This document shows positions 7,837-14,564 of a DNA stretch of 26,822 nucleotides, piece after piece. Within the stretch, counting starts at the first letter, position 1; each line of letters starts with the position of its first letter. The translations under genes and the position numbers were made by a program. Under the pieces are notes generated by a model, which was given only the letters and a program-made list of their open reading frames with translations, had not been told where the DNA came from and did no database searches. Source of the stretch: Microbacteriaceae bacterium (GTDB taxonomy: Bacteria > Actinomycetota > Actinomycetes > Actinomycetales > Microbacteriaceae); NCBI GenBank assembly GCA_024639925.1, contig JAHEGA010000013.1, positions 6,431 to 33,252 of the forward strand, read 5' to 3'.

Positions 7837-8727
7837 CTAGGGCTTTCTGGGCCAGAGCCGCAGTCGTTTCTGCACGATCAGTGCAGAAACGAGCACCAGG
7901 GCTCCGCCGACCCACTGGAGGGGGCCCAGACGCTCCCCAAGAATCAGTAGCCCAAGAATCACTGCGATCACGGGGGTGACATAGGTGACCGAGGAGGCAA
8001 TGACACTTCCGGCGAGCTCGATGTTGCGATAGTTCCAGACGTAAGCGAATCCTGTGCCGAGAACTCCCAGGGCAATGATTCCTCCCACAGCGTTCACCGT
8101 GAGTGGGGTATCAGCTATACCGAGAAAGAGCGCAGGAATCGCGGCAATGAGAGCCGATGCCGATACCTGGGCCGTTGCCAACACATACGGGCTGTAGGGC
8201 AGAGGGGACACGAAGCGCTTGGCGTATGGCATGGCGACCCCGTAGCACAGCGTCGCGAGCAACAGGAGGACAATGCCCCAAGGCGAGGACACCGAAAGTT
8301 CTCCTCCGCCCACTCCCACAGCAACCACTCCGAGGAAACCGAGGACGATACCCAGTTTCTGATTCAGCGTTGGTTTTTGTTCCCGAAAAGCCAGGGCAAT
8401 CACGAGCAGCGTCATCATCGGGGTTGTTGCGTTCAGAATGCCGGCAATCGAGCTGGAGACGTATTGCTGGCCAAACGCAAACAGAAAGCCTGGAGCCGTA
8501 TTCAGCAGCAGGGCAACAACGGCGATGTGCAACCAGTGGCGAGGGTTGCGCGGCAATCCCTGGCGAAGCACGGCTATCACCACGAGCAATGACAGTGCGC
8601 CGAGGGCCCCGCGAAGAAAAGCAATCCCGAGCGGCGTAAAGCTCTCCAAAGCAAGCTCGATAAATAGGAATGAAGCCCCCCAGACCATCCCGAGGGCGAT
8701 AAAGCCGGGTAGCCACCGCCTAGTCAT
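7837..8727 (-). CDS. EamA/DMT-superfamily transporter
   Basis: This 296-residue integral membrane protein has about ten helices in two EamA repeats: GMVWGASFLFIELALESFTP at the start of the first, and the second from about LLLLATLCYGVAMPYAKRF through YVTPVIAVILGLLILGE. The fingerprint WGASF with an acidic residue, and GALVLVSALI near the end, are typical of RhaT/YdcZ-like drug/metabolite transporters. The frame is open to a GTG at 8787, but ATG 8727 starts six residues before the first helix and fits the family better; neither has a strong ribosome site. Substrate (amino acid, nucleotide base or drug efflux) cannot be assigned. It is convergent with the MacB operon and downstream of the Cys-rich protein gene on the same strand, 145 nt away. 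Confidence 0.88.
   Translation of the reverse strand: MTRRWLPGFIALGMVWGASFLFIELALESFTPLGIAFLRGALGALSLLVVIAVLRQGLPRNPRHWLHIAVVALLLNTAPGFLFAFGQQYVSSSIAGILNATTPMMTLLVIALAFREQKPTLNQKLGIVLGFLGVVAVGVGGGELSVSSPWGIVLLLLATLCYGVAMPYAKRFVSPLPYSPYVLATAQVSASALIAAIPALFLGIADTPLTVNAVGGIIALGVLGTGFAYVWNYRNIELAGSVIASSVTYVTPVIAVILGLLILGERLGPLQWVGGALVLVSALIVQKRLRLWPRKP
7866..7890. terminator. Perfect 10-bp inverted repeat at convergent gene ends
   Basis: The arms GTTTCTGCAC and GTGCAGAAAC flank a 5-nt loop (GATCA). The hairpin lies inside the last codons of the EamA gene, 65 nt beyond the stop of the convergent MacB-like permease. It could end or stabilise the plus-strand exporter transcript, but no U-run follows, so terminator function is inference. 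Confidence 0.4.
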
Positions 8728-8872
8728 GGACTGGTGCGGCCAACCTGGGGACGGAAAAAGCCACCCGAAGGTCCGTTTGTTGCCCACGGGGCCTACAGGC
8801 CACGTCCATGTAGTTGGCGGTTGCCGATGTCACGCGTCCAGCGAGGGCAGACTCACGCATCGCTGCAGCACG

Positions 8873-10429
8873 TCACGGGATTTGCTTTTCCGGACCGCGG
8901 ATTGGACCAGGAGCAATGCTGCGTCGGTACAACCAGAACCCCGCTCCCGCTCCACCGAGCACCAAGACACCGGAGATAACCCAGACGGTGATGATGGCAG
9001 GGGAGACGTATCCTGGGCAGGTGGTGGCTCCGAGCCCAAGAGCTTCGTCACACACATAGGCCTTCGAGGAACCAGCCGAAGGAACAAAAGTGCCCACCGG
9101 AGCAGGCCTGCAGGAGGATGCTCCCGCTTGTTGCGTAAACGTCCCTGGCGCGCACTCAGTCTGGTTTGTTGCACCCGCGGCGACCACGGCGTAACCCGGT
9201 TCGGCTTCAACGCAGCCACCAGGCGCGGTGCTCAGCCCGGTCTCGGACCAGGTTCCTGGTAGGCACTGCAGCGGATCGGCCGGGGTCGCTTCTGCCTGTT
9301 GCATATCGGGAGTGGTCACAGGGGCCGGCTCAATATCTTGGACATCGTCCGAGGCGACACCGGGCTCAGCTGCCACGGGACAGCTGGTGGCTGTAGTGCC
9401 CACTGCCGTGGCGCAGGCAACTCGTGCCGTCGCTCCGGCCTTAGCGACAAAGTAGCCGGCTCCCGCATTGAGACATGTGCTTGCGCCTTTGGCGTTTTGG
9501 TAGGTGCCCGCCTTGCACTGGGACACAGAGAGGGAGCCTGTCTTCGCGACAAAGGATCCTGCCGGAGCATCAATGCACGACGCTTGACCGGCGCTTGGCT
9601 GATACGTCCCGACCGTGCAGAGTGTTGAAGCAATGGAGCCAGTAGCCGCAACGAACGAACCGGCGGGTGCCTGAATACACGATCCTTTGCCAGCATCTGG
9701 CTGATAAGTCCCAGCAGCACACACTGTTGCTGCGCTTGCTCCTTCAGCGGCGTAGCGACCGGCAGGAGCGGTCAGGCACGTCGTCTTGCCCGCCTCTGGT
9801 TGGTAGCTGCCTGCTGCGCACAACGTTGCAGCAGCCGCTCCTGTTGACGCCACAATTGATCCGGCAGGTGCGGGGGTGCACGAGCTTTGACCGGCGTTCG
9901 CTTGGAATGTTCCTGCTGCGCAGGAGCTGACGGTTGTAGATCCCGTGCTCGCAACGAATTGTCCTGCTGGCGCCGAAATGCATGACCCTTGAGCAGGGTT
10001 GGGCTGATAAGTCCCCACTGCGCACGCAGTAGTGGCGGTCGCCCCCTCGGCAGCAAAATATCCCGCAACTGTCGGTGTGCAACTCGTGCTTCCCGATGAA
10101 CCCTGGTAACTGCCTGCTGCACACAGTGTTGCCGAGGTGGCACCTGCTTGATCAACATACGAGCCTGCGGGCGCCGACTTGCAGGAGGTTTGACCGGTTT
10201 CATCTTGATAAAGACCCGCTACGCAGAGGGTGGCGGATGTCGCGCCGTTAACCGCGGTGAAACTACCGGCAGGCGCGTCTACACACGCCGCACCATCGAA
10301 GTACTCTCCGGCAACGCAGTCTGCGGCGGTGACGGCGTGCGCCGGCGCGGGGGCAAGCGATAGCCCCAAGGCGACCAGCAGGCTCGCAATGATGGTGAAA
10401 GCGAGATGAGGACGTCTTGCAGAGAGCAT
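8873..10429 (-). CDS. Membrane-anchored surface protein with Cys-rich (GCC2/GCC3, ephrin-receptor-like) repeats
   Basis: This 518-residue protein has a signal peptide ending APAHA (cleavage near residue 32). Nine tandem units of 31-34 residues follow (residues 38-338), each built on C-AAG-TYQ-x4-G-x-SC-x2-APAGSFVA-x-TG. Then come an acidic Pro/Thr linker (about 339-388), two more units (389-459) and a single transmembrane helix (478-500) followed by a short basic tail. Each unit has two cysteines, likely disulfide-paired, giving a rod. The repeat resembles the GCC2/GCC3 or ephrin-receptor-like class common in eukaryotic receptors and scattered among bacteria. The layout implies an extracellular stalk anchored in the membrane without a sortase motif. 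A role in adhesion, envelope structure or phage/grazer interaction is possible but unproven. Confidence 0.85.
   Translation of the reverse strand: MLSARRPHLAFTIIASLLVALGLSLAPAPAHAVTAADCVAGEYFDGAACVDAPAGSFTAVNGATSATLCVAGLYQDETGQTSCKSAPAGSYVDQAGATSATLCAAGSYQGSSGSTSCTPTVAGYFAAEGATATTACAVGTYQPNPAQGSCISAPAGQFVASTGSTTVSSCAAGTFQANAGQSSCTPAPAGSIVASTGAAAATLCAAGSYQPEAGKTTCLTAPAGRYAAEGASAATVCAAGTYQPDAGKGSCIQAPAGSFVAATGSIASTLCTVGTYQPSAGQASCIDAPAGSFVAKTGSLSVSQCKAGTYQNAKGASTCLNAGAGYFVAKAGATARVACATAVGTTATSCPVAAEPGVASDDVQDIEPAPVTTPDMQQAEATPADPLQCLPGTWSETGLSTAPGGCVEAEPGYAVVAAGATNQTECAPGTFTQQAGASSCRPAPVGTFVPSAGSSKAYVCDEALGLGATTCPGYVSPAIITVWVISGVLVLGGAGAGFWLYRRSIAPGPIRGPEKQIP
9416..10318 (-). repeat. Tandem coding repeats of about 102 bp (nine units)
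   Basis: This stretch encodes the nine consecutive 31-34-residue Cys-rich units of the surface protein. Units keep the spacing of the two Cys codons and the APAG segment but have drifted in nucleotide sequence, so the array is old enough to have diverged. It is not a CRISPR: units are contiguous, in frame and without unique spacers. Confidence 0.85.
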
Positions 10430-10550
10430 TCCTCTACGCTAACCCAGGTGTCTCCTGAGTCGTGGCAACGCCTCTCGCATTCTCACACGGTGCTGTTGCA
10501 AGGAGGGGTGCATTGAGGGCTCGCTCAAGCGCTGGGTTTGATTTGATCTG

Positions 10551-10784
10551 TTGAAGCCACTGAATTTCTTCGAGGGAGCTGGGTCACAACAACCGCTGTG
10601 GGTCATGGGCGGGTGGATATTCGTGGCGCTCGCTCTGTGGTTCATCCCGAAGATGAAAACGCGAGAGACTCTGATCACCCTCTACGCCCGTGGGGCAGCC
10701 CCTCCAGCGGTGGGCCCATCGAGCATCGTCGTCGGTGCAGCATGGCGCCCGCTAGTCCCGCTCATTTATCCGCCTGTACACTGA
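10551..10784 (+). CDS. Possible small membrane protein or gene remnant beside the left island repeat
   Basis: A 77-residue frame opens with TTG and holds one likely transmembrane helix (PLWVMGGWIFVALALWFIP, residues 15-33) followed by a basic stretch and a Pro-rich tail. Third codon positions are GC-rich, as in real genes here, but there is no convincing ribosome site and the last 16 nt run into the 75-bp repeat. It is either a small inner-membrane protein or the remains of a gene. I do not recognise the family. The rest of 10430-10768 (start region of the Cys-rich gene, probably its promoter) shows nothing else I can name. Confidence 0.3.
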   Translation: MKPLNFFEGAGSQQPLWVMGGWIFVALALWFIPKMKTRETLITLYARGAAPPAVGPSSIVVGAAWRPLVPLIYPPVH

Positions 10785-10787
10785 CAT

Positions 10788-10808
10788 CTGAGGGAATTTA
10801 TCCCTCAG
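10788..10808. other. Perfect hairpin upstream of the tRNA-Arg 5' end (left copy)
   Basis: Arms CTGAGGGA and TCCCTCAG surround the loop ATTTA and end 1 nt before the tRNA fragment. The same structure is conserved at the right copy (23203-23223). It might be a recombinase-binding site, a leader processing element, or the terminator of an upstream transcript; there is no U-run. Confidence 0.6.
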
Positions 10809-10809
10809 A

Positions 10810-10843
10810 GCCCTCGTAGCTCAGCGGATAGAGCAGAAGACTT
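10810..10843 (+). pseudogene. tRNA-Arg(UCU) fragment: 5' half only
   Basis: These bases match positions 1-34 of the intact tRNA-Arg at 23225: acceptor 5' strand GCCCTCG, complete D arm and anticodon 5' stem GAAGA followed by CTT. The sequence then changes to TCCGACTACTTAG, which cannot complete an anticodon stem, T arm or acceptor. It is therefore a non-functional remnant left by insertion of the island or by unequal recombination. Confidence 0.88.
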
Positions 10844-10867
10844 TCCGACTACTTAGCCCGCCCCTAC

Positions 10868-10928
10868 ATCGCACTACCTATGAGGGTAGTAGGGGAGAGG
10901 TGAGGAGTCGTGCGATTGGCGTGCGATT
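10868..10928. repeat. Three GTGCGAT motifs just inside the left island junction
   Basis: ATCGCAC at 10868-10874 is the inverted form of GTGCGAT. CGTGCGATT occurs twice in direct orientation, at 10909-10917 and 10920-10928, 11 bp apart, about one helical turn. A second imperfect hairpin (ACTACC/GGTAGT) lies between them. Clustered short repeats beside an att-like core resemble integrase arm sites. They could also form the 3' end structure of the minus-strand gene that stops at 10932. Confidence 0.5.
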
Positions 10929-10931
10929 ACC

Positions 10932-11441
10932 TCAGCATCTAGGGCGCAGTTTTCCGTATTCATTCACTTCGTTACCGAACACCTCATGGAGCGGCCAGAA
11001 GGTGTATTCGAGGTCGTTCTCGACCATTTCTTGCGTCCATTCATAGTTTTCCCACGAAACAAAGCCATCCCCATAAAAGAGCCAAATGATGAGCTCCTGC
11101 TTACCTGACGGCTCAGAAAAGAATAGCTCTGGGTATCTCCTCAAATATTCGTCATTTCGAGCCGCAAAACTCTTCCATTCCTCGATAGACGACTCAAAGT
11201 CAAACTCGTTGCGTAGCTTCGCCTTCCATTCTTGGTGAGGGACACTTGCATCAAATTCGATTTGCCCGAAAGTGGAACACCACGTGTCTATGTAGTCGTT
11301 CTGTACGGCTGAAAACTCTGCTTCTTCGGCTTTAGTTTCCTGAATTGCCTGGTAGGAAAAGAAACCGACCGCTCCTGCCGCCATGAGCGTTGAGCGCGAT
11401 TGCCTTATTCGCTCAGCGAAATTCCCCAGCGGCCACCCCAC
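10932..11441 (-). CDS. Hypothetical protein at the left end of the island
   Basis: I do not recognise this protein. The longest form is 169 residues from a GTG at 11441 and overlaps the end of the aldose epimerase gene by 37 nt; an ATG at 11384 would give 150 residues. A short hydrophobic stretch (TLMAAGAVGFFSYQAI) near the N-terminus could be a signal anchor. The rest is acidic and rich in Trp, Tyr and Phe (DTWCSTFGQIEFD, EEWKSFAARNDEYLRRYPELFF, WLFYGDGFVSWENYEW), suggesting a compact soluble domain. Its base composition is more AT-rich than its neighbours, hinting at foreign origin or late recruitment. It lies immediately inside the left repeat, where an integrase or excisionase would be expected, but it shows no recombinase motif. 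Confidence 0.6.
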   Translation of the reverse strand: MGWPLGNFAERIRQSRSTLMAAGAVGFFSYQAIQETKAEEAEFSAVQNDYIDTWCSTFGQIEFDASVPHQEWKAKLRNEFDFESSIEEWKSFAARNDEYLRRYPELFFSEPSGKQELIIWLFYGDGFVSWENYEWTQEMVENDLEYTFWPLHEVFGNEVNEYGKLRPRC

Positions 11442-12319
11442 CTCTCGGCCGGTTCAAGCCATTTCAGGTCAGTGCCGGAGTTAAGTGCATCAGGGGGCGC
11501 CGTCATCGGCTCAACGGCCAACGCGGACGTTAGGCTATCTGGCCCGGGGAATTCATCGGTGAGAAATACTTGCAACCAGCCAAATTCTTCGCTTTGCCAA
11601 AGAGAAACCTTTTTGCCATCGTGCGCCGCAAGGGTCGTTGTGTAGGGAGCGTCGCCTCCTAAGCGGAAGCCTGTATCTAATTCGAGCTTTTCAAGGGAGA
11701 CCCGGGAGCTGATGTCTACATTGCTACCCGCTATGGCTTCTTCTGCCACAGGGATCATTTGGGTATCGGTGATGAGGTGTGAGACCACGGGGGCTTCGAT
11801 TGTTAGAGATCGAATCGGAGCGTCGCCAATAGTGAGGTACGGGTGGGCCCCCAACGCAACTGGAGCGTTAGCGACGCCTTCGTTTCGCAGTGACATTGCG
11901 CACTCAAGTCCCTGGTCGCTCAACTGGTAGCTAACTGTAACCGTCACCGAAAAGGGGTATCCGGCGGCTGGGTCAATCAGGTTCTCGAGCGTCACGGAAG
12001 AGTCGGACTGGTGCAAAACGTCAAAGGTGCCGTCAGTAACCAGACCGTGAATTGCGTTGTGACGTGCCTTATCCGTGATCGCAAGCTCGTATGCGTTGCC
12101 ATCTTGCGTCCACCGTCCATCACGAATCCGGTTGGGCCACGGCGCCAGCAAGACGCCCGCAAAAAACGGTCGCGGAGTGTCTTGGGGAAACTGCTGAACC
12201 AGTTCAGTACCGGCTATTGACAAGCGATCGAGGCAAGCTCCGACCCGGGAAATGTGGGCAATGTTGATGCCAGCGCTGAGGGAGATGTCAGCCGACGAAG
12301 GGCGGGAGGACGCTGACAT
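11405..12319 (-). CDS. Aldose 1-epimerase family protein (galactose mutarotase)
   Basis: This 304-residue protein interconverts the anomers of galactose or glucose so that GalK receives alpha-D-galactose. Sequence marks are APWPNRIRDGRW (substrate-binding Arg), NAIHGL with the first conserved His, LGAHPYLTIG with the catalytic His, DTGFR, and AVEPMTAPPDALNSG with the catalytic Glu. Order and length (about 300) match the GalM/YphB-like epimerase fold. It lies 44 nt downstream of galT on the same strand and is likely cotranscribed with it. It could instead be a hexose-6-phosphate epimerase, but the galactose context favours mutarotase. Confidence 0.9.
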   Translation of the reverse strand: MSASSRPSSADISLSAGINIAHISRVGACLDRLSIAGTELVQQFPQDTPRPFFAGVLLAPWPNRIRDGRWTQDGNAYELAITDKARHNAIHGLVTDGTFDVLHQSDSSVTLENLIDPAAGYPFSVTVTVSYQLSDQGLECAMSLRNEGVANAPVALGAHPYLTIGDAPIRSLTIEAPVVSHLITDTQMIPVAEEAIAGSNVDISSRVSLEKLELDTGFRLGGDAPYTTTLAAHDGKKVSLWQSEEFGWLQVFLTDEFPGPDSLTSALAVEPMTAPPDALNSGTDLKWLEPAERWGGRWGISLSE

Positions 12320-12363
12320 GGGGTCAGCCTAATCGTCGAGAGTGTGCCGAGGGCAAACGCCTG

Positions 12364-13473
12364 TTAGGCCAAAACTGCTCTGAGCTGTTCGGCTTGGGTT
12401 TCTGGATTGACGTCCAAAATGAACGCCCCCATTGCGGTTTCGGAACCAGCGAGGAATTTCAACTTGTTCTCCGAGCGCTTTGGGGAGGTGACGCGGAAGT
12501 GGAAGCGGAATTCTTCACCGCTTAATCCACTGGGAGCCTGATACCAAGCCGCGATGTATGGCGTTTCAGATTCGTACAGGCCGTCGACTGCGTTCAGCAT
12601 TTGTGGCACCAGAACACCAAGTTCTTTCCGCTCGGAATCGGTGAGCTCGGTGAAGTCAGCAACTGGACTATGTGGCACAAGAATCATCTCGACTGGCCAG
12701 CGTGCAGCGTAGGGAACGAACGCCGAAAAACTGTCGCCGCGGATGACGAGGCGCTCTGAGCGGGACTCAAACTCCAGATAGTCCTGGAAGAAACCTGTTC
12801 CGTGTGCACGTGAGTTTGCGAGTAACGCCGATGTGCGGGGTGGAATGAAAGGATAGCTATAAATCTGTCCGTGAGGGTGGTGGAGAGTTACTCCGATTTC
12901 TTCACCACGGTTTTCAAACGGGAAGACAGTCTTCACGCCAGGAAGTGCTTTTAGTTCCTCGGTGCGGTGAGTCCACGCGGCTATGACGGTGTCAATTCGC
13001 TGGGCGTCAAGGCCGATAAATGAACCGTGGTGATCTTGACTAAAGACCACAACCTCGCAGCGGCCGACCGCATCGGTGTGAGCTCCAAAGGTTTGCGAGG
13101 GAAGGGAGCTACCAGGTCCCAGAGCGGGACCAAACGATGGGCTCTTGTTTTCGAACACGGCAACATCAAAAGGACCGGGAACTTCCGAAGGGTTTGCGTC
13201 AGTCTGCGCACAGAGTGGGCAAGACTCTTCCGTGGGGAGGAAGGCTCGCTGGTTGCGCGCCGGCGCGATTGACACCCACTCCCTGGTGAGGGGGTCGAGG
13301 CGCATCTTTGGGGTCGCAGATCGCTCTAAAGCCTCACGGGCGTCGGATGCTCGAGTCGTCGAAGGCGTAGTCACGTCGTCGAAGTACATGAGGCTACGAG
13401 AGTCACTCAACTGGGTCACCGTTACGGCGTGGCCAAGGAAGGCTCGCCGCTCAGCCAGGGCAGTTGTAGCCAT
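12364..13473 (-). CDS. galT: Galactose-1-phosphate uridylyltransferase
   Basis: This 369-residue Leloir enzyme exchanges UMP from UDP-glucose to galactose-1-phosphate, giving UDP-galactose and glucose-1-phosphate. The HIT-like active site HPHGQ is at residues 199-203 with nucleophile His201; CPLC (85-88) supplies the zinc cysteines; ENRGEEIGVTLHHPHGQIYSYP and the C-terminal FHFRVTSP are typical. ATG 13473 is chosen over 13509 because AAAGGAG stands 6 nt before it. The gene heads a divergent unit with the aldose epimerase and shares a 188-nt intergenic region with the sugar ABC operon. galK is 8.5 kb away on the opposite strand, at the other end of the island, and galE is not in the window. 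Confidence 0.95.
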   Translation of the reverse strand: MATTALAERRAFLGHAVTVTQLSDSRSLMYFDDVTTPSTTRASDAREALERSATPKMRLDPLTREWVSIAPARNQRAFLPTEESCPLCAQTDANPSEVPGPFDVAVFENKSPSFGPALGPGSSLPSQTFGAHTDAVGRCEVVVFSQDHHGSFIGLDAQRIDTVIAAWTHRTEELKALPGVKTVFPFENRGEEIGVTLHHPHGQIYSYPFIPPRTSALLANSRAHGTGFFQDYLEFESRSERLVIRGDSFSAFVPYAARWPVEMILVPHSPVADFTELTDSERKELGVLVPQMLNAVDGLYESETPYIAAWYQAPSGLSGEEFRFHFRVTSPKRSENKLKFLAGSETAMGAFILDVNPETQAEQLRAVLA

Positions 13474-13661
13474 TCTGCTCCTTTGCAAAGTGTCGGGATA
13501 TGAGGGCACTCATCAACCCGTGAAATCTAACACTAACGAGAGTTTTTGACTAAAAATGCAAAAAAAGATAACAAAATAATTACATCTGATTGTTTTTGCA
13601 CACTTTTGGTTAAATCTGACTTAGGGTATTCATAACCCCGTCAAAGGCGAACGGACTAACA
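13474..13661. promoter_or_regulatory. Divergent galT / sugar-ABC promoter region with likely operator arms
   Basis: This 188-nt, markedly AT-rich spacer separates the two divergent arms of the galactose island. It carries TTTTTG at 13543-13548, TGCAAAAA at 13557-13564 and TTTTTGCA at 13593-13600. The first pair forms an interrupted palindrome with 10 nt between arms, and the outer pair an 8-bp inverted repeat with 28 nt between. Such T-rich/A-rich arms suit a DeoR- or LacI-type regulator, and the island's DeoR gene is the best candidate. Possible plus-strand promoter elements are TTGGTT (13606) and TATTCA (13627), with a short spacer; this promoter call is weak. Confidence 0.55.
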
Positions 13662-14564
13662 GTGAGTGACCTGATAAGGCTCTTCCAGGGCAAGCGGCAA
13701 CGAAGCGACTTCCTGCCCGCGTTGGTCTTCATGGGCCCCGCGCTGGTAGGGCTTGGAATCTTCGTCCTCTACCCCGGGATTCGGGGCATCTACTTAAGTT
13801 TCACGGAATACAACATCTTCCGAGATCCAGAATTTATTGGTCTCGACAACTACGCCAAGGCAGTTAACGACCCATTTGTATGGAACGCTCTGTGGGTCAC
13901 GCTCCAATACGTTGCGATCAACATCGGAGTCCAAACCGTCTTCGCATTGCTCCTCGCAGTATTGATGCATCGATTCACGAAGTCGGTGTGGGTGCGAGGC
14001 GTCATGCTGCTTCCCTACCTGGTCTCAAATGTTGTGGTCGCGTTGGTCTGGCTCTGGCTACTTGACTACAACCTCGGCTACGTGAACGCAGCTATCGAAT
14101 TCATGGCATTGGATCGAATTCCTTTCTTTGGTGAGTCGACTGCGATGGGCACCATCGCATTGATTAACGTGTGGCGTCACCTCGGCTACACGGCGCTGTT
14201 GATCTTCGCCGGGCTGCTCACTATCCCGAAGGATGTGTACGAGGCGGCTGAGGTCGATGGGGCTGGGGAATGGCGCACCTTCTTCGGTGTGACCTTGCCA
14301 CTGCTTCGTCCCGTGATGTTCTTTGTACTCGTCATCACCATCACAGGATCGTTCCAAGTCTTCGACACCATCGCCGTGACCACCGGTGGTGGCCCCGTAA
14401 ACGCGACTCGAACATTCAGCATTTTGATTACGGATAAGGCCTGGAACTCAAACCAGTTTGGATACGCGGCCGCAATTTCGGTGATCTTGATGCTGATCCT
14501 GATTGTGATTGCGTTGCTTCAAATGAGACTGCTTCGCGGTAACGAGTCGGATCTGGAGCGATAG
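13662..14564 (+). CDS. Sugar ABC transporter permease, MalF-like (CUT1)
   Basis: This 300-residue protein has six predicted membrane helices (first: FMGPALVGLGIFVLYPGI). The EAA loop EAAEVDGAGEWRTFFGVTLP near residue 200 couples to the ATPase. PFVWNALWVTLQYVAINI and RTFSILITDKAWNSNQFGYAAAISVI are CUT1 permease hallmarks. GTG 13662 is the first codon after the divergent promoter region; its ribosome site is weak. Its stop TAG touches the ATG of the second permease, so the two are coupled. With the lipoprotein at 15556 it should form the importer for oligogalactosides. No ATPase gene accompanies the set. Confidence 0.94.
   Translation: MSDLIRLFQGKRQRSDFLPALVFMGPALVGLGIFVLYPGIRGIYLSFTEYNIFRDPEFIGLDNYAKAVNDPFVWNALWVTLQYVAINIGVQTVFALLLAVLMHRFTKSVWVRGVMLLPYLVSNVVVALVWLWLLDYNLGYVNAAIEFMALDRIPFFGESTAMGTIALINVWRHLGYTALLIFAGLLTIPKDVYEAAEVDGAGEWRTFFGVTLPLLRPVMFFVLVITITGSFQVFDTIAVTTGGGPVNATRTFSILITDKAWNSNQFGYAAAISVILMLILIVIALLQMRLLRGNESDLER

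Larger units (their letters stand above)
10769..10843 (+). repeat. Left direct repeat of the galactoside island (att-like)
   Basis: This 75-bp copy matches 23184-23258 at 73 positions (differences at 10786 and 10809). In order it holds CCGCCTGTACACTGAC, a hairpin with 8-bp arms (CTGAGGGA and TCCCTCAG around ATTTA), and the first 34 nt of tRNA-Arg through the anticodon stem. Identity stops abruptly after GAAGACTT in the anticodon loop. The two copies enclose the whole galactose gene set, which is the pattern of attL/attR around an integrated element or of a duplicated insertion target. Confidence 0.88.

Noticed and set aside
8438..9262. Plus-strand frame of 274 codons over EamA and the Cys-rich gene
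   Set aside because: It is antisense to two supported genes and encodes a disordered Arg/Ser/Pro-rich sequence without motifs.
9416..10318. Possible CRISPR array
   Set aside because: The roughly 102-bp repeats are contiguous, in frame and encode Cys-rich protein units; there are no short identical repeats with unique spacers and no cas genes.
10810..10884. A second functional tRNA at the left repeat
   Set aside because: Only positions 1-34 of tRNA-Arg are present; the following bases do not form an anticodon stem, T arm or acceptor 3' strand.
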